A stretch of DNA of 64,000 bases, taken from NCBI RefSeq assembly GCF_047511655.1, contig NC_133400.1, forward strand, positions 36,410,001 to 36,474,000, in the 5' to 3' direction. The stretch comes from Castor canadensis. Its lineage: Eukaryota > Chordata > Mammalia > Rodentia > Castoridae. The translations under genes and the position numbers were made by a program. Positions within the stretch are counted from its first letter, which is position 1. Every line of letters starts with the position of its first letter. This document shows positions 20,746 through 33,038 of the stretch, in pieces. The notes beneath the pieces were generated by a model, which saw only the letters and a program-made list of their open reading frames with translations, had not been told where the DNA came from and made no database searches.

Positions 20746-21194
20746 AAACGTAGGCCGTAGGTTTATATAAGTGACTGTGTATTTTACAGACTTTCATCCA
20801 TAGATGATCTCTATGGAAGATTCTCGTTCTTTCTCTTCTGCCTGGGAATAGTGTAGACAGTCTTTAATATCTGGCCAAGCACAGAATAATGGGGCAAAGG
20901 AAACAGATTTGCTGCCAAAGATTCAGGTGAAATAAAACTGGGCAAAACAGAAGTGGCTCTTGGCTGATGTACTGTGAGATGTTGGAATCCCGGTCCCCCC
21001 AGCCCCCAGCAGTTTTGCTGACTATGAGGATTGGCACTGTGAGAGGGCTCAGGGCTTCAGAAGGCTAAAGAGCCCCATTTCTGTTCACTTAGCCCTAGTA
21101 CCTCTTGAGGGCCAGGAAAGGCCCTCAGGAGGCCCTGAGCCCTGGGGAGTCTTCCACCAAAAAACCTCAGCAGTACCCGCACCTAGGAGTCACA

Positions 21195-21580
21195 ACAGAT
21201 TCACTCAGTGCAGGATAAACCCAGGTGTTCAATCCACACCTGGAGTTTACCTTTAAAAATAGAGGGATATCTGTGGGTTCTGAATCTGAGGATGTAATGA
21301 ACCACAGATGAAAAATATTTGGGAAAAAAATGCAACTGCACTGGGCATGTAAAGATTTTTTCTTGTCATTATTTCCTAAACATTACAGTATAGTGACTAC
21401 TTATGTGGCATTTATATTGCATCAGGTATTATAAGTAATCTTAAGATGATTTAAAGCACAGTCGAGGGTGTGCGTAAGTTCTATGCAAATTGTATGTCAG
21501 ACAATTTGGGTATCCCATGCTGGGGGTCCTGGACTTAATTCCTCAAGGGTGCCAAGGGACCACTGTACTCCCAGTTACCC
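21195..21580. mobile_element. Tigger-type non-autonomous DNA transposon (MER2-like)
   Basis: Shares the internal order with 30737-31047: a TTTTTCTTGTCATTA block, a CTAAACA/AATACAGTATA block, a TAAGTAATCT block and a CAAGGGACCACTGTA-type terminus. The family name is by recognition only. Confidence 0.65.
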
Positions 21581-22601
21581 TGCAGGTGCGAGGCTGAGCT
21601 CTTCTGTCCTTGTCAGAAGAAACTCATGCATCACCGCAGTTGACTGGCTCAGGCATCACTGACTAAGATGGTTGTGGATACGGAGTTGGACGGCTGAGCT
21701 CAGTGACCAGTGCGACTGCCCCACCCTGTGGTTTAGAATCTGATTCTTTGAGTACAGGGTGCTTGTAAGTACAAGTCCCTGAGTTCAAACCGGGAGAGGG
21801 AGAGAGAGAGAGTTGGAATTTTTTTTTTAATAATAAAAAGAAGTCTAATTCCATTGCAGTCAAGTTATATTCATGTACCTCACATGTCTCACATGTCTCT
21901 AGCTGCTCAGCAAGAAATCTAGAAAGATACTGACACTTGGGATACCCTTACTTTCTCTTCTGGACCCAGATTAGAACTTCTTCATGTCTGCTCACCCCAC
22001 AGGTGAAAACAGGCACCTGTTTCTGAAACAGCGGGAGGATGGACAGAACAAACTAGTGTACCCGTGGGGAGGAGGGAGCAATGGGATCTCTCATGCAGCT
22101 AGTAGGAAGTTAGAGAAGCTGTTGATAGGTAAAGGGCTGTCTCTGTGTTACTCAGACAAACCAAGTTCATCCAGCCTCAGGACCTTTGCACTTGCTGTTC
22201 TCTCTGCCTAGTCATCCTGACTCAGGTCAAAAGTCACCTCATCAGAGGGGTGTTTGGAGACTAGCCTATCACAATATACCCGCTAGAGCATCACATTGTT
22301 TTATGGACATCAAAGCTCTTCATGTGATCTGATGTTGTCTCTGCGGTATGTTAACCCTTCTCACTGGGTTATGCAGATGGTATGCAAATGTGGGAGAGTG
22401 GGCGGGGTCTGAGATCTGGAAACCAGTGCTGTAGAGTTGTCACCAGCAGAAACAGGTGGTGGTGACATTTAATTGGTGGCGATACTGCAAACTTTTATGG
22501 CATAATAGAAGTTCACTAAGGCATTTCCACTGGAAGCCAGGGAAACTGAGCACACAGCCCTACTGACCTGAGGAACTCAAATCCCCTCTTTGTCTTTACA
22601 G

Positions 22602-22848
22602 AGCTTGCTCCTGCAGGACAGCCCTGTTTTACATGTCCACGCACTGCAAGACCCCAGCAAAGCTCTGGTTTAGAGGAGGCCACCTTGTCGTGCTGCCAGA
22701 CCTGCCCCCCAGCATTGGAGCTGGAGAGGAGCAGACACACTTCTGAGTGGGTGACCAGGGCTTGGCCATGCTGATGTGCCCTTGGGCCAGAGAACAAGGG
22801 GCAGAACCTGAGCCCAGAGTTGCACAAGATAAGCACAATGTGTCAAAG
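22602..22848 (+). pseudogene. ABCC11: ABCC11 relic exon: linker from TMD1 to NBD1
   Basis: Acceptor TTTACAG just before 22602 and donor AAG|GTAGCC after 22848 are both kept. The reading begins with a Leu-Gln-Asp-Ser-Pro-Val motif and contains Leu-Gln-Asp-Pro-Ser-Lys-Ala-Leu-Val. After a one-base loss near 22669 it contains Glu-Glu-Ala-Thr-Leu-Ser, and near the end, in a further frame, Leu-His-Lys-Ile. This order matches the ABCC11 linker, a poorly conserved region that separates ABCC11 from ABCC12. Multiple frames are needed to read it, so it is dead. Confidence 0.85.
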
Positions 22849-23689
22849 GTAGCCTTTTTCAAGCCACGTGACAGGTGGCTGCCAGCCTTTCAGGTCCTAA
22901 ATCTGGAAGATTTGCTATCTGTCCCCTCTCCCCCACCCCACTATTTCCTTGATTGACAATTGCCTTCTTAAAATTTGGGGGACTCTGGATGTGGCCCTGG
23001 GTCCCAAATTAGAACTTTTTCATGGAGGACAGGAAGTCTTTCACACTTTGGTGTGAATCAAGCATCTAAATTGTGTGTATGGCGGTGGGGAGATAGCCAA
23101 GACCTAGAGTAACATGAAAGCACTGTGTGCTGATCCTTAGAGGGACCAAGGGCACAGAAAGGAGAAGAGGAAGGGAAGGGAATGTTTGTTGAGTGTTTAG
23201 TTTGTGCCAAGAACCGCCCTGCTTCTTTCATTTGGTGACCTCACCTGATCTGGCTCTCTCTCTGTCTACTGTTACAAAGGTGAGCTTCCTGCCCTCTGCT
23301 GTTCTCATCTCTGCTTTTCTCTATTCATTCAGTTATTAGATATTAGATGTGGATTGTAACCTAGTTCTAGTGATAATATAATACCTATTCTGATACTAAA
23401 ATCTACCAGTAACAGGTATTAATATCTCCTATCTACTGTCTGCCTAGTTACACTTTCTCCTTTGTTGGTCTCTCTAGTTCTAGTTCCATCTCTGTGCTTT
23501 TATGTCCAGCCTCAAAGGCTCCAGACCCCAGATTCAATTTTGGATTCCCTCTCTCTCTTAAATATCCCCAGCATTTCACATGGAACAAGGTTTTGCTTTT
23601 CCTCCTTCCTGACCAGCTCTCCGGATCCTCTTCATCTCAAGAGATGGCCCAGCATTCTTTTAGTGATTGAAAACCCCTGAGCATATGTG

Positions 23690-24330
23690 ATTCCTTTCCT
23701 TCCCAGCTATCAAGCCAAGCCTTTAGCTAGGCCTGTCAGTCCTTCTTGGACATCCTGTTCGAACCCTGCACCTCTCACCAGAGCTCCTGCACGGCCCGAG
23801 CCCCAGTCATCCCCGTGCCACTTCCAGACCCTCCTCATCAGCTGCTCTGCCTTTATTCTGACCTTTTATGATCCATCACCATATAGAAGACAGAAGACAG
23901 AAGTGTCTTCCTTTTTTTGGTGGTACTAGGACTTGAACTCAGGGTCTTACACTTGCTAGGCAAGGGCTCTACCAATTGAGCCACTCCCCAGTCCCTGTAG
24001 GATCTGTCTAAAATATCAACCAAGTCACTTTCCTGCTGAATTCAGTGATGTCCCAATGCCTTTTGGGCAGAGCCCAGGCCAACTCCAGGACCCTACTTTG
24101 AACTCTCCTCCCATTTACTTCCTCCACTCCAGCTCTTCTAAGTCGTTCACAACTCTTTGGCAGCCAACCTTCTTCTAGCCTCAGGACCTTTGCACACCCT
24201 ATCCCCACATCCTGGAACACACTTGCTCCAAATTTCCCTGTGTCTGGCTCTTTCTTGTCATTCAGTTCTAGGCGTCAACAACATCTGCTCTAAAGAAGTC
24301 TTCCCTTGTCAACTAAAATGGCCTTACCCC
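23690..24330 (+). repeat. L2-type 3' end fragments with an ID SINE inside
   Basis: Contains the L2 3' motif family (CCTCAGGACCTTTGCAC and a following CTTCCCTTGTC region). A similar piece is near 22170-22250. The inserted ID SINE is at 23911-23996. Confidence 0.6.
23911..23996 (-). repeat. ID-type SINE
   Basis: Poly-T head, GGTGGTACTAGG, complement of B-box and A-box, ending CCCCAGTCCC. Confidence 0.88.
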
Positions 24331-24547
24331 ACTCTCTCATCAGAGATGATTTTGTTTTACTTTCACTACTTATTACCATTGGATTTTATTGATTAATTGG
24401 TCTGTCCCTCCCCCTGCCCACTAGAACGTAAGCTCAGTAGCAAGTTCCTATCAATTCCGTGGTAATAAGAAACTCAAATGACTGCTTGACAGATGGATAA
24501 ATAAAGGATAAATAAATGAGCACATGTGTGAAATTTGTGAGGCTGCC

Positions 24548-24843
24548 TTTTTTTTTTTTGGCAGCACCAGGGTTTGAACTCAAGGCCTTGCTCTTGCCAG
24601 GCAGGCACCCTACCACTTGAGTCACACCTCTAGCCCTTTATCTTCAGTTAATTTTCAAATAGGCTTGAGTTTATGCCTGGCCCTACCCAAACCACAATCC
24701 TATTTATGCTCCTCACGTAGCTGGAATGACAGGTGTGTGCCACCTTGTTCAGTTTTTATTGGTTATAATGGGATATCATTAACTTTTTGTCTAGGCTACC
24801 TCCTGAGTAGCTAGGATTATACTGTGAGCCACCATGCCCAGCT
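24548..24843 (-). repeat. Tripartite SINE, inverted
   Basis: From left: ID unit (complement), then two 7SL-like units, the last ending with the complement of a GGCTCACAGTATAATCC-like box. Read on minus it is 7SL-7SL-ID. Confidence 0.75.
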
Positions 24844-25127
24844 CAGTTCTCAAACTTGAATTAAATGAAAATCACATTCTTCATCCCTTACTGAGCAAAT
24901 TTTAAAATGCATTTTTTAAGCGCTAGGGGTGTCATGTTGTTGGGCCTGGATTATGTGCCTGTGTTGGTCTGTGCTAGGGGAGTTCTGTGTGCCACAAATA
25001 TCCACATCTGGATGTTCTTGCAAATACTCTTTGCTGCCTGTCCTTATATAGGGTAGCAGGGTCTACTTTTCTGGGAGACTGAGGCAGAGGCTCAGCGTGG
25101 CCTGTTCTGTCTACTCCAACCATCTAG

Positions 25128-25811
25128 CTCCACGTGGGGAAGTATGTCTTTGAGGAGTACATTAAGAAGATGCTCAGTCTCTCATTTGTGGAAGCTAGAC
25201 CTAAAAGATAAATGGATACATAAATACATACATGGTCATATTTTATATCTATATGGACTGTACGAGAGGACTAGGAGGAGTGAGAGGACACAATGATAGA
25301 GAGTGATCAATATCAAACCCACTGCATCTGGTGTGAAGACAGCACAAAGCCATAAAATACTGCTGGATAATGGAGGGTGGGCAGGGAAAGACAGAGTAAT
25401 TGAGGGGGCTAACCTGATGAAAGTACCATATATTCATGTGCAAAATGCCACCACAAAACCCCTTTGAACAATGAATATACACTTTAAAAAATGAAGGACA
25501 GGAATATAAAACAGGTCGTCTGTTCAGAGGTGGGTACTAGTGGGAGGCGGAGTGAGTAGAGGGGGTGAAGGAATATGGCCAATGTACTTATATACTTGTA
25601 TGAAAACAGAACAACGAAACCTGTTGAAATTGTTTTCAGAAGGGATGGAGGGGGGTGAGGGAGAACAATGGAAGGGGTGAATCTAGCCAAGGTACATTGT
25701 AATCAAGTATGGAAATGTCATAATGAACCCCCCTGAAACAACTAATACATGCCAGTAAAAATGTTTAGTTAAAATAAGTGCTCAAGGGAAGACCATCATC
25801 ACCAGTTGCAG
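25128..25811 (+). pseudogene. ABCC11: ABCC11 relic exon: NBD1 after the D-loop, split by L1
   Basis: 25128-25176 reads His-Val-Gly-Lys, then Phe-Glu-Glu and Ile-Lys-Lys, as in ABCC NBD1 just after the D-loop. Coding resemblance stops at 25176, where L1 3' sequence begins, and resumes at 25781-25811 with a Lys-Thr-Ile-Ile-like piece and His-Gln-Leu-Gln followed by a kept GT donor at 25812. The H-loop His context is present, with a small deletion before it. The Walker B part expected upstream of 25128 was not found. Confidence 0.78.
25177..25775 (+). mobile_element. L1 3' end inserted into ABCC11 exon
   Basis: Starts with an L1 3' region motif (TCTCTCATTTGTGGAAGCTAGACCTAAAAG is split here: TCTCTCATTTGTGG then AAGCTAGACC) and has a G-rich 3' untranslated tract. 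AAGATGCTCA at the left edge and AAGTGCTCA at the right edge look like a target duplication with one base lost. Confidence 0.75.
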
Positions 25812-25933
25812 GTGACCATCCCTCCAGGGCTCAGGCCATGACTGCTGGATAATATAGTTCCCCATGTTCTGTTGTGTCAGAGTGTAATTCGATAACAGCA
25901 GTTGTCCCTTATTTCAGATTAGACTCCCTCAAA

Positions 25934-26860
25934 TGGGGCGTCTTAGTCTATTTTGTGTTGCTATAATAAAATACCTACAGCTGGGTCATTTGTAAAGAAA
26001 AAAGGTTGATTTTGATTCATGGTTCTGGCAGCAGCCTTGGGCTCACTTCTGGTGAGAGCCTCATGCCGTGTTCTATCAGAAGGAGAAGTAGACATGTGTA
26101 GAAGGAAGCATATGTACAGGAGAAAGACAGGGGAGGCTGCTCCAGTACAATAACCCACTTTGCAGTAATTAATCCAGTCTGTCAAGACCTCAGTCACTTC
26201 CAAGAGAATTTAATACAGTCTGGACAGAGCTAAGCTTGCGTCTGAAGAAAGGCACAAGTCCATTCATGGGAGTGGTGCCCTGTGACCTAATCACCTCCGT
26301 GAGACCTCCGAGAGGTCTTCCCACCTCTCAATCTCACTATACTGTGAACCAAGCTTCCAGCGCATGAGCCTCAGGTGGACAAGCCAATGCAAGCCTGAGC
26401 ATGTGGGAGTGTTGCAAAACTTTTGGATTTCCTTTGCTGTCCTTGACGAGAATATAGGTTGGTAAACGCCTGAGACTGGATAATTTATAAAGAATAGAAA
26501 TTCATTTCTCACAGTCCTGGAGGATTGGGAAGTCCAAGACCAAGTAGGTTTAGTGTCTGGTGAGTACCTGCTATCTGCTTATTCCAAGATAGTACCTTGA
26601 ATACTTTGTACTCTGTCGTAGGAGATGAATACTGTATCCTCATCTGACAGAAAGGATGGGAAAGAGAGGAGGTGGCTCCCTGAAGCCTTTTTTTTTTTAA
26701 ATAAGGGAATTAGTCCCATTCATGGGGGCAGAACCCTCATGACCTAATCACCTCCCAGTAGCCCCACCTTCTAATACCATCACCTTGGTGATTTGGTTTC
26801 ATTATAGAAACTTTAGAGGGACATATACTTTCAAACCAAACATGCACGAGTGAAGATAGC
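25934..26860 (-). repeat. MaLR-like LTR fragments (two blocks)
   Basis: 25934-26300 and 26456-26860 both contain the arrangement of MST/MLT-type LTRs read on the complement: a TGTTGCTATAATAAAATACC or GCCTGAGACTGG-ATAATTTATAAAG start, then a CATTCATGGG and CCTAATCACCTCC block. They may be two copies or one broken by rearrangement. Confidence 0.5.
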
Positions 26861-27159
26861 AATCACCTACTCAGAAATAATGCACATGGTTAGTACTGTG
26901 CCTGGAAGTAGAACCAGCAGCATAGTACACAGCACATCAAGTGTAACTTGGTTTCTTGTCCAGGATCACACAACTTTGAGCCAGGATTTGACCCCAGGGC
27001 TCTTTGACTTTAGAACCTAGCTGTTCCTGGTCCTCCCAGGTGTCCAAGATGAATAAGAGTCAGGGCAACCAATGATTCAAGGCCTGATGTCCAAGCATCA
27101 CTTCTCAGGAGTCGCCTTGCACCTCTTGTGGCACCTGTGCATCATCTCTGTCTCCTTCC

Positions 27160-27263
27160 CTGGTGGTGTGGGCTCTTGAGGTTGTCCTTCCTATGGTGGT
27201 GACAATCTTCCTCATGATCTCCACTTCTAGTGACTGTGCTATTGGTTGGAGCAAGGCTCAGGT
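27160..27263 (+). pseudogene. ABCC11: ABCC11 relic exon: first TMD2 membrane helix
   Basis: Ends Trp-Leu-Glu-Gln-Gly-Ser-Gly followed exactly by a GTGAGT donor at 27264, the same phase as ABCC11. Upstream lies a degraded hydrophobic coding stretch with one base lost just before the Trp codon. The left edge is uncertain. Confidence 0.65.
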
Positions 27264-28268
27264 GTGAGTGCCATGATGGGGTGGACTGTGTTTCAGTGGG
27301 GTTGTGTGAGGCAGCAGCTTCTTGCTCCCCAAGTTCCTAGCATGGTAGGGACTCACAGAAAAAGTCCACAGCCCACTGACCACTGTGTTCTAGAGAACTA
27401 TTTGGGACAAAGCAAGAGAAAGCCAGGAATCTATACATCTCTCCTTATGAAGTTTTTCTTTGGCTTGAGTTTTGCCTCCTCAGGATGCTTTATTTAAAAC
27501 AGTCCCTGTGCTCCTGGGGAGGGGGCTGGAAGTCGTGATGTGCTGTGTCAGGCAATTTCATGAATATTCCCAACCATATTCCCAGGTGGGTATCACTGTC
27601 CCCTTTTTACTTGTGGGGACAGTGTGCTTAGAGAAGACTGAGCCTGAAGGAACTCAGTACTCTGAATGGAAGCTGTGCTTTCCAGCTTGGCTAATGTTTG
27701 ACTCACATACCAGAAGGGTTTGGCCAGGAAAACAGAGGCCCTAAGTATTCAGAGCTTCCAAAGACCTACTAGAGGCAACTAGGGGCTTACGCAGCCATTG
27801 AAGAGCTGGAGGAGAGAGAGGAAAATAGTAGCCAGTGGTGAGCAGGGAGAACTGAATCACATGGACTCATGGACCAAAGAACACGTGCAAGTCGCTGGCA
27901 AAACTCCACCTCCCACAGTTGCCACCAGAGTGTGAGGACTGCTCCGTGCCTTTCCACCTGTCAGATTCCCCTCCAGTGCCTTTCCTTGGCAGACGCCAAC
28001 CTGCAACTGGGCCTGCTGGGCTCTGGGAAACCAAGTTTCCACCTTCTTGCATTGAGAATGTGAGAGGGACTACCATTGTGGTCCCAGAAACACACTGAGG
28101 GCCTCATGTAGTCAGGGCAATGGGGAAAAGAAGAGAGAGCGGCCAGAGCACTGAGCTGGGGTTCACAGGGTTTCACCTACCAGTCCAGGGTCTTATGCGC
28201 CCCCAGGGAGAAGCGCATGCCACTGCATGTCACTCTGACTTGTGTGGCTGGACATCTTTGTGTGGCAG

Positions 28269-28454
28269 TCAAGAGAGCAGCAGGACCTCTGCAGACCCGG
28301 GTGACATACTGGACAGTCCTCAGCTCCCCTTTTGCTGGCTGGTGTACAACCCCAGGACTGTGTTCCCAATCTGTGTAGGGATCTGTGGCTTGGGGGCAGT
28401 CACCGAAGCCTGAGGAGGGCTTCTGTAGCCTTGTACCACAAGCTCCTCAATGAA
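28269..28454 (+). pseudogene. ABCC11: ABCC11 relic exon: TMD2, extracellular loop and next helix
   Basis: An AG acceptor ends at 28268. The reading gives Ala-Asp-Pro-Gly-Asp-Ile and Asp-Ser-Pro-Gln-Leu, a hydrophobic stretch with Ile-Cys-Val-Gly-Ile-Cys, then a TGA at 28411-28413. A one-base shift restores resemblance (Arg-Arg-Ala-Ser-Val-Ala-Leu and Lys-Leu-Leu-Asn-Glu), ending at a GTATGG donor. The agreement through the whole exon is among the best in the locus. Confidence 0.85.
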
Positions 28455-28765
28455 GTATGGCCTAGCTAGTGCTGGGTGCAGTCAAACCCTGGCCATGCCC
28501 AACTATCTTTTTAAATTAATAAATTTCATTTTATTTTTTTGGTTTGTAGATAAATCGATCAGAAAATAAGAGAATTCTGATATAACTCTCTCCTTCCTCT
28601 GTTCTGCCCCACCCCCCACTGCCACCACCCCAGTTCCTCCTATTCTTAACATCTTGCATTATTGTGGAACATTTGTTAAAATTGGTGAATCTATATTGAT
28701 GCATTATTATTATTAACTGAAGACCATAATTTACATTAGGCTCACCCTTTATATAGCACACTTTA

Positions 28766-28822
28766 TTTATTTTGGTACTGGGTTTGAGCTCAGGACTTCA
28801 TGCTTGAACCATGCCTTCATCC
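28766..28822 (-). repeat. ID SINE fragment
   Basis: GGTACTGGGTTTGAGCTCAGG then a shortened remainder. Confidence 0.6.
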
Positions 28823-28849
28823 CATTTTATGGGTTTTGACAATGTGCCA

Positions 28850-29015
28850 TGGCATGTATCCACCACTATCCATCACAGAGAATTGTTTCGCTGCCCTAAA
28901 AATTCTCTGTGCTCTACCTGGTCATCATTCCCCATCTCCCCCATATCCCTGGCAACCACTGATCATTCTTACTGTCTTCATGGTCCTGCCTTTTCTAGAA
29001 TGTCATAGTTACAAG
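28850..29015 (+). repeat. Old L1 3' untranslated fragment
   Basis: Contains the CCTGGCAACCACTGATCATTC and CATGGTCCTGCCTTTTCTAGAATG arrangement known from old L1 3' ends. Confidence 0.5.
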
Positions 29016-30736
29016 TGGGTGTTCAGGACCACAGAGTGGGTAGGGAATGAGGAAGACACTTAGGTGCTCTTCTGTCGCTAGGAAGAAGACCCTCGGTGGA
29101 GTGTCAGCAGGCACGCCGATGTGGTCTTCATTGCTATGCACTGTCACATACAGAGTTGCTTGTAATGGCTCTAACTTCCCTTTGAAGTGGGTATGAGAGT
29201 TCTGGTCATGTTATGGTCAGAATACCAATTCGTCAGTGGTATCCCACCACTCTTGGAAGTGCCATTTCTCTCTCTTACTTATCAAATGTTACTAGTGATA
29301 GATCTAGAGTGGGTGTTAGGCTTACAATGGTGAGTGGACACTTCAGGTAGGTGCTGGGCCATTATGAGAGGCTAATGGTGGAGACAGAGCAGAAAGCAGG
29401 CCTTTGTAATGGTGTGTGCTTAGCCTCAGATGGGGCCACAGAGCTGTAGGAACTTCAAAGGCACATAACCTCAGCTTGGGGTGGTAGAAGTGTGTGTATG
29501 TGGGGGAGAGGTTCAAGAAGACTTCTTGGAGGAGGTGACCACACCTTGAAAGTTGAAGTAAATGGAGCTTGCTCCTCAGAATGGAGCTGTTGCCCAGAGT
29601 TGTGGACTAGGCAATCTGATAGGTACTCGGGAGGTGAGGTGGATCCCATCATTCCTGGTATGCTGAATGCCAACTCTGTTGCTGTTATGCATTTCAATCT
29701 TGGGAGGATGAGGCAGAGCATCCTCTTCCCCAGCCAATGAGGCAAATGACTGGGTAGATCCAGAAAGCAGGAGAGGGAAGTTCTACCTAAGGCCTGGTGT
29801 TTTCCACCTGCACTGTGGTGGCAGCACTCTGCTTGATGTGCTCTGGACAGTCCTCAGCTGCCCTTTTGCTTCTAGTTGTACACCCCAAGATTCTAGAAAT
29901 ATCCAGAACCCAGGCCTGTGAGAGAATACTCATATCTTAATTCTGAGAAATGTCCAAGCTTCTTTCCATTAGAAAATGTTTCATATTTCACACATTTTCC
30001 TTTTCTGGTTCTTTTAGGGCTTTATTGATTTCAAATTTGCCTTTGTAATTTTAAATAATCACAAGTAAAACGTAAATCTCTGAGAAAACTGACTCAGTTA
30101 CAAGAACAGCAAAAATAAAAAAAGCAACAAACACATTTCCCCCAACTCTGGTTCAGATTGGTACTTAGGTGGCAACTAGGAACCCTCTTCCCAGTGTCCC
30201 CACCCTAATCCTCAGTGATTCTGGCCTCTCACCCACAGCAGGACTGAGCTCTGGTGTGTGACCCCCACAACCCCAATCCCCCTCAGAATGTTGAGATTCC
30301 TCAGGGGCTCCCTTTGCCCATTGGTTTCTCAAAGTGATTGTGACATTTTTGATTATTTAGGCAAGTACTTAATAAAAGATTCTGGAGGCAGAAAAGGTAA
30401 AGAAGCTCATAACCTGCTCCATCCTCCCCCCACTTAGAAAGCAAAAGTGGGTGGGGACTGTGCTTGCTGGGCGCTATCCACCCCCAACAGCTAGTGAGTC
30501 CTGCTGCCATCTGAGGATGATGGGGATTTGGGAGATGAGGGCGGGAACAGTGGGAAGGGAAACAGAGCTTCTGGGAATGTCATTATCTTTGGAAGAATCA
30601 GAATGTTGTTTTATTCCACTTATTTTTCTGAGCCTCCAGAGCCTCATCTATAAGATGGGATTTATTAAAATGAAAATTGCAAGTGATATGGCAAATGTGT
30701 GCAAAACTTTAACTCTTATGGATGTGTTATATATAC
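29016..30736. other. Intronic DNA of the relic, no exon recognised
   Basis: Nothing coding seen, but 29838-29890 repeats part of the exon at 28269-28454. A MIR-like piece lies near 30610-30680. Confidence 0.5.
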
Positions 30737-31047
30737 AACTGATCCCTCCAGTTCAGCACCTGGGGATTCAACCAAACGCAGATTGGAAATATCAGGGGTG
30801 GGGATTATGTCTGTAGTGGTCATGTGCAGACTTTTTCTTGTCATTACTTCCTAAATAATACAGGATAACAACTATTTACATAGTGTTAGCTATAATAAAT
30901 AATCTAGAGATGACTTAAAGTACATGAGAGATGTGAGTAGGCTATATGCCATTTTATATGAGGCTTAGCATCCATGGGTTTTGGTATCCTCTGTGGGGCT
31001 TGGAACCAATCCTCTGATGGTTCTTATCTGATGATAAGGGTGATTGT
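30737..31047. mobile_element. Tigger-type non-autonomous DNA transposon (MER2-like)
   Basis: Same block order as 21195-21580, with better preserved TTACATAGTGTTAGC, TAATCTAGAGATGA and TCTGTGGGGCTTGGAACC blocks. Confidence 0.65.
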
Positions 31048-32297
31048 GTGTATATGTGTGTGCATTTAATAATATAGTATTATGTAAACACAACTTGCAT
31101 TGATTTTTCTTTTACTTCCAAACAGATACCCCATTTTAATAAAATAATGAGGAACAATAGCTTTCTGAATAACAAATCTTCCCTCACTGCTTGCATCCAT
31201 AGACTTGTCTTCTGAATGTTGAAATAAGCAAAAACATCCCCTGATTGTTGTTGAGGATTAATTGTATCATCCGAACTTACCTATTTGTGCAGACTAATCA
31301 AGCATGGCCTTCACCTAAGGAAGCTCGTTGTCTGGTGGTAGAGAGGAGTCATGGTCACATATTTTTGTGATAGCTCAAGATTGAGTTGGATGGATGGCAC
31401 AAGAGAAAAGCAGACAAGGTGTCATGGGAGCTTGGTGGGAAGAGAGGAAGCCTTGGAGACAAGAAGGCATCTGAGCTGTGCTTGAATACCGGGTAAGCGT
31501 TGGGTATAGGAGATGATGTATCTCTGTGGCCTGGGTGAACCACGGCACCTGTCCTGTGGCATTGGACAGCAGCCATGGATGGTACACACTGAGGCATAAA
31601 TCAGGGTGAGGGGACAGAGACTGCCCTGGGATTGGAGCTGCTGTTAGGGTAGATCTTGGGGGAAGGGAGAGAGCACTGGACAGAAGCCCAAATGAAGTGG
31701 GTTGGAGCTGTGGAGGCATGTGGATCAGCACTTTCCAGGCAGGGGTCAATGCACAGTGTACAGTCCATGAACACACTGGTGCCATGGTGGTTGTCCACTT
31801 AAATGGCATGTAAGAGGGTTGAAGTTGGTATGTGGACCAACACTTTAATTTTGATAATCAAAGGCTTATTCGAATGTACTTTAGGAAAAAATACATCTAA
31901 CATATCAAACCCATTGTAATTGTAATTTAAGGTAATGATAAAAATTTATTTTACTATTAATTCTAGAATATATTATGTCAAACACAAGAATTAGACTATT
32001 AATCAATAACAGTCTAGGTTGTGTATTGATTTTGAAAATTATGCTGCCAGTGTGTGAAAACTGGAAATTGGTAGGCCTCTTGATTGAAAGTGACAGAAAA
32101 AAAACTAAAGTAGCTTAAAAAGAAAAGACTTTAAAAATCGCAAAATATCAACAGTTGCTAAATTAGATAAACGCACATGGATGTTCATTAAATCAATCTC
32201 TTAATTTCTTTGTGCTTATAAAAATGTCCTACCAAAAGCCTGGGGTTGTGGGGGAAGGGCAGGGCAGCCCTATTGGGTCAGATAAAAGAAGAAACTA

Positions 32298-32533
32298 GGC
32301 CGGGTGCCGGTAGCTCACGCCTGTAATCCTAAATCCTAGCTACCCAGGAGGCAGAGACCAGGAGGATCATGCCTCGAAGCCATGCCAGGCAAACAGTTCA
32401 AGAGACTCTATCTCAAAAAAAAAAAAAAAAATCCAATGCAAAACAGGGCTGGTGGAGTAGCTCAAGTGGTAGAGTGCATGTCTAGCAAGTGTGATGCACT
32501 GGGTTCAAACCTCAGTACTGCCAAAAAAAAAAA
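32298..32533 (+). repeat. Composite 7SL+ID SINE
   Basis: GGCCGGGTGCCGGTAGCTCACG start, A-run linker at 32416-32432, ID unit and A-tail. It is close to the copy at 19266, and its CpGs suggest a fairly young copy. Confidence 0.9.
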
Positions 32534-32599
32534 GACTTGCTTCACCTGAGGCCTGACTCAGAGGCTCATATATGTGCCCAGGGACCCTGTCTGTTTTCT

Positions 32600-32668
32600 C
32601 TGCTTTCCTGCTCTGCTCTCCAAGGCCTTCTGTTATCTTCATGGATGAAGACTCCTGGCAGCTTCAGG
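32600..32668 (+). pseudogene. ABCC11: Possible ABCC11 relic exon: TMD2 cytoplasmic loop
   Basis: Base-level resemblance to the exon coding the Leu-Gln-Gly-Leu ... His-x-Tyr-Gly-Lys-x-Glu-Asp region (CTCTCCAAGGCC, CATGGATGAAGAC blocks), in the right place between the flanking exon relics. It is short and degraded. Confidence 0.4.
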
Positions 32669-33038
32669 CTTGTCTCATGGTAGCAAAATGGTAGTTTCAG
32701 ACTTCCATGATCCTGCATGAGGATCCCTACCTTTCTCTCAAAAGTCCTGGCATGTATTCTCACTTACTGGCTCTGTTAGGGAAACCCAGCAGTCTCAAAT
32801 TAGTTAGTGGATGGAGTGTGTGCTGAGTCCACACCCGCAGACCCCAGTCCTTGGTTTCGGCTAGGGGTCAGACCAACTCTACCCAAATCCATGCTTGACA
32901 AAGGGGGAGAAGGTGGGATTTTCCTTCCCCTAAATATAATTCAGATTCTTTGGGTTGGAGCTGGGAGGGAGCTGGATGCTGGAGGAAGCACTGGGGAAGC
33001 CTGAGTCAGACAAGCCCAGGGCTCTCTGGCTTTCCCAG

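Noticed and set aside
31375-31809. 144-codon minus-strand ORF
   Set aside because: No domain, no splice context and composition like the surrounding non-coding DNA.
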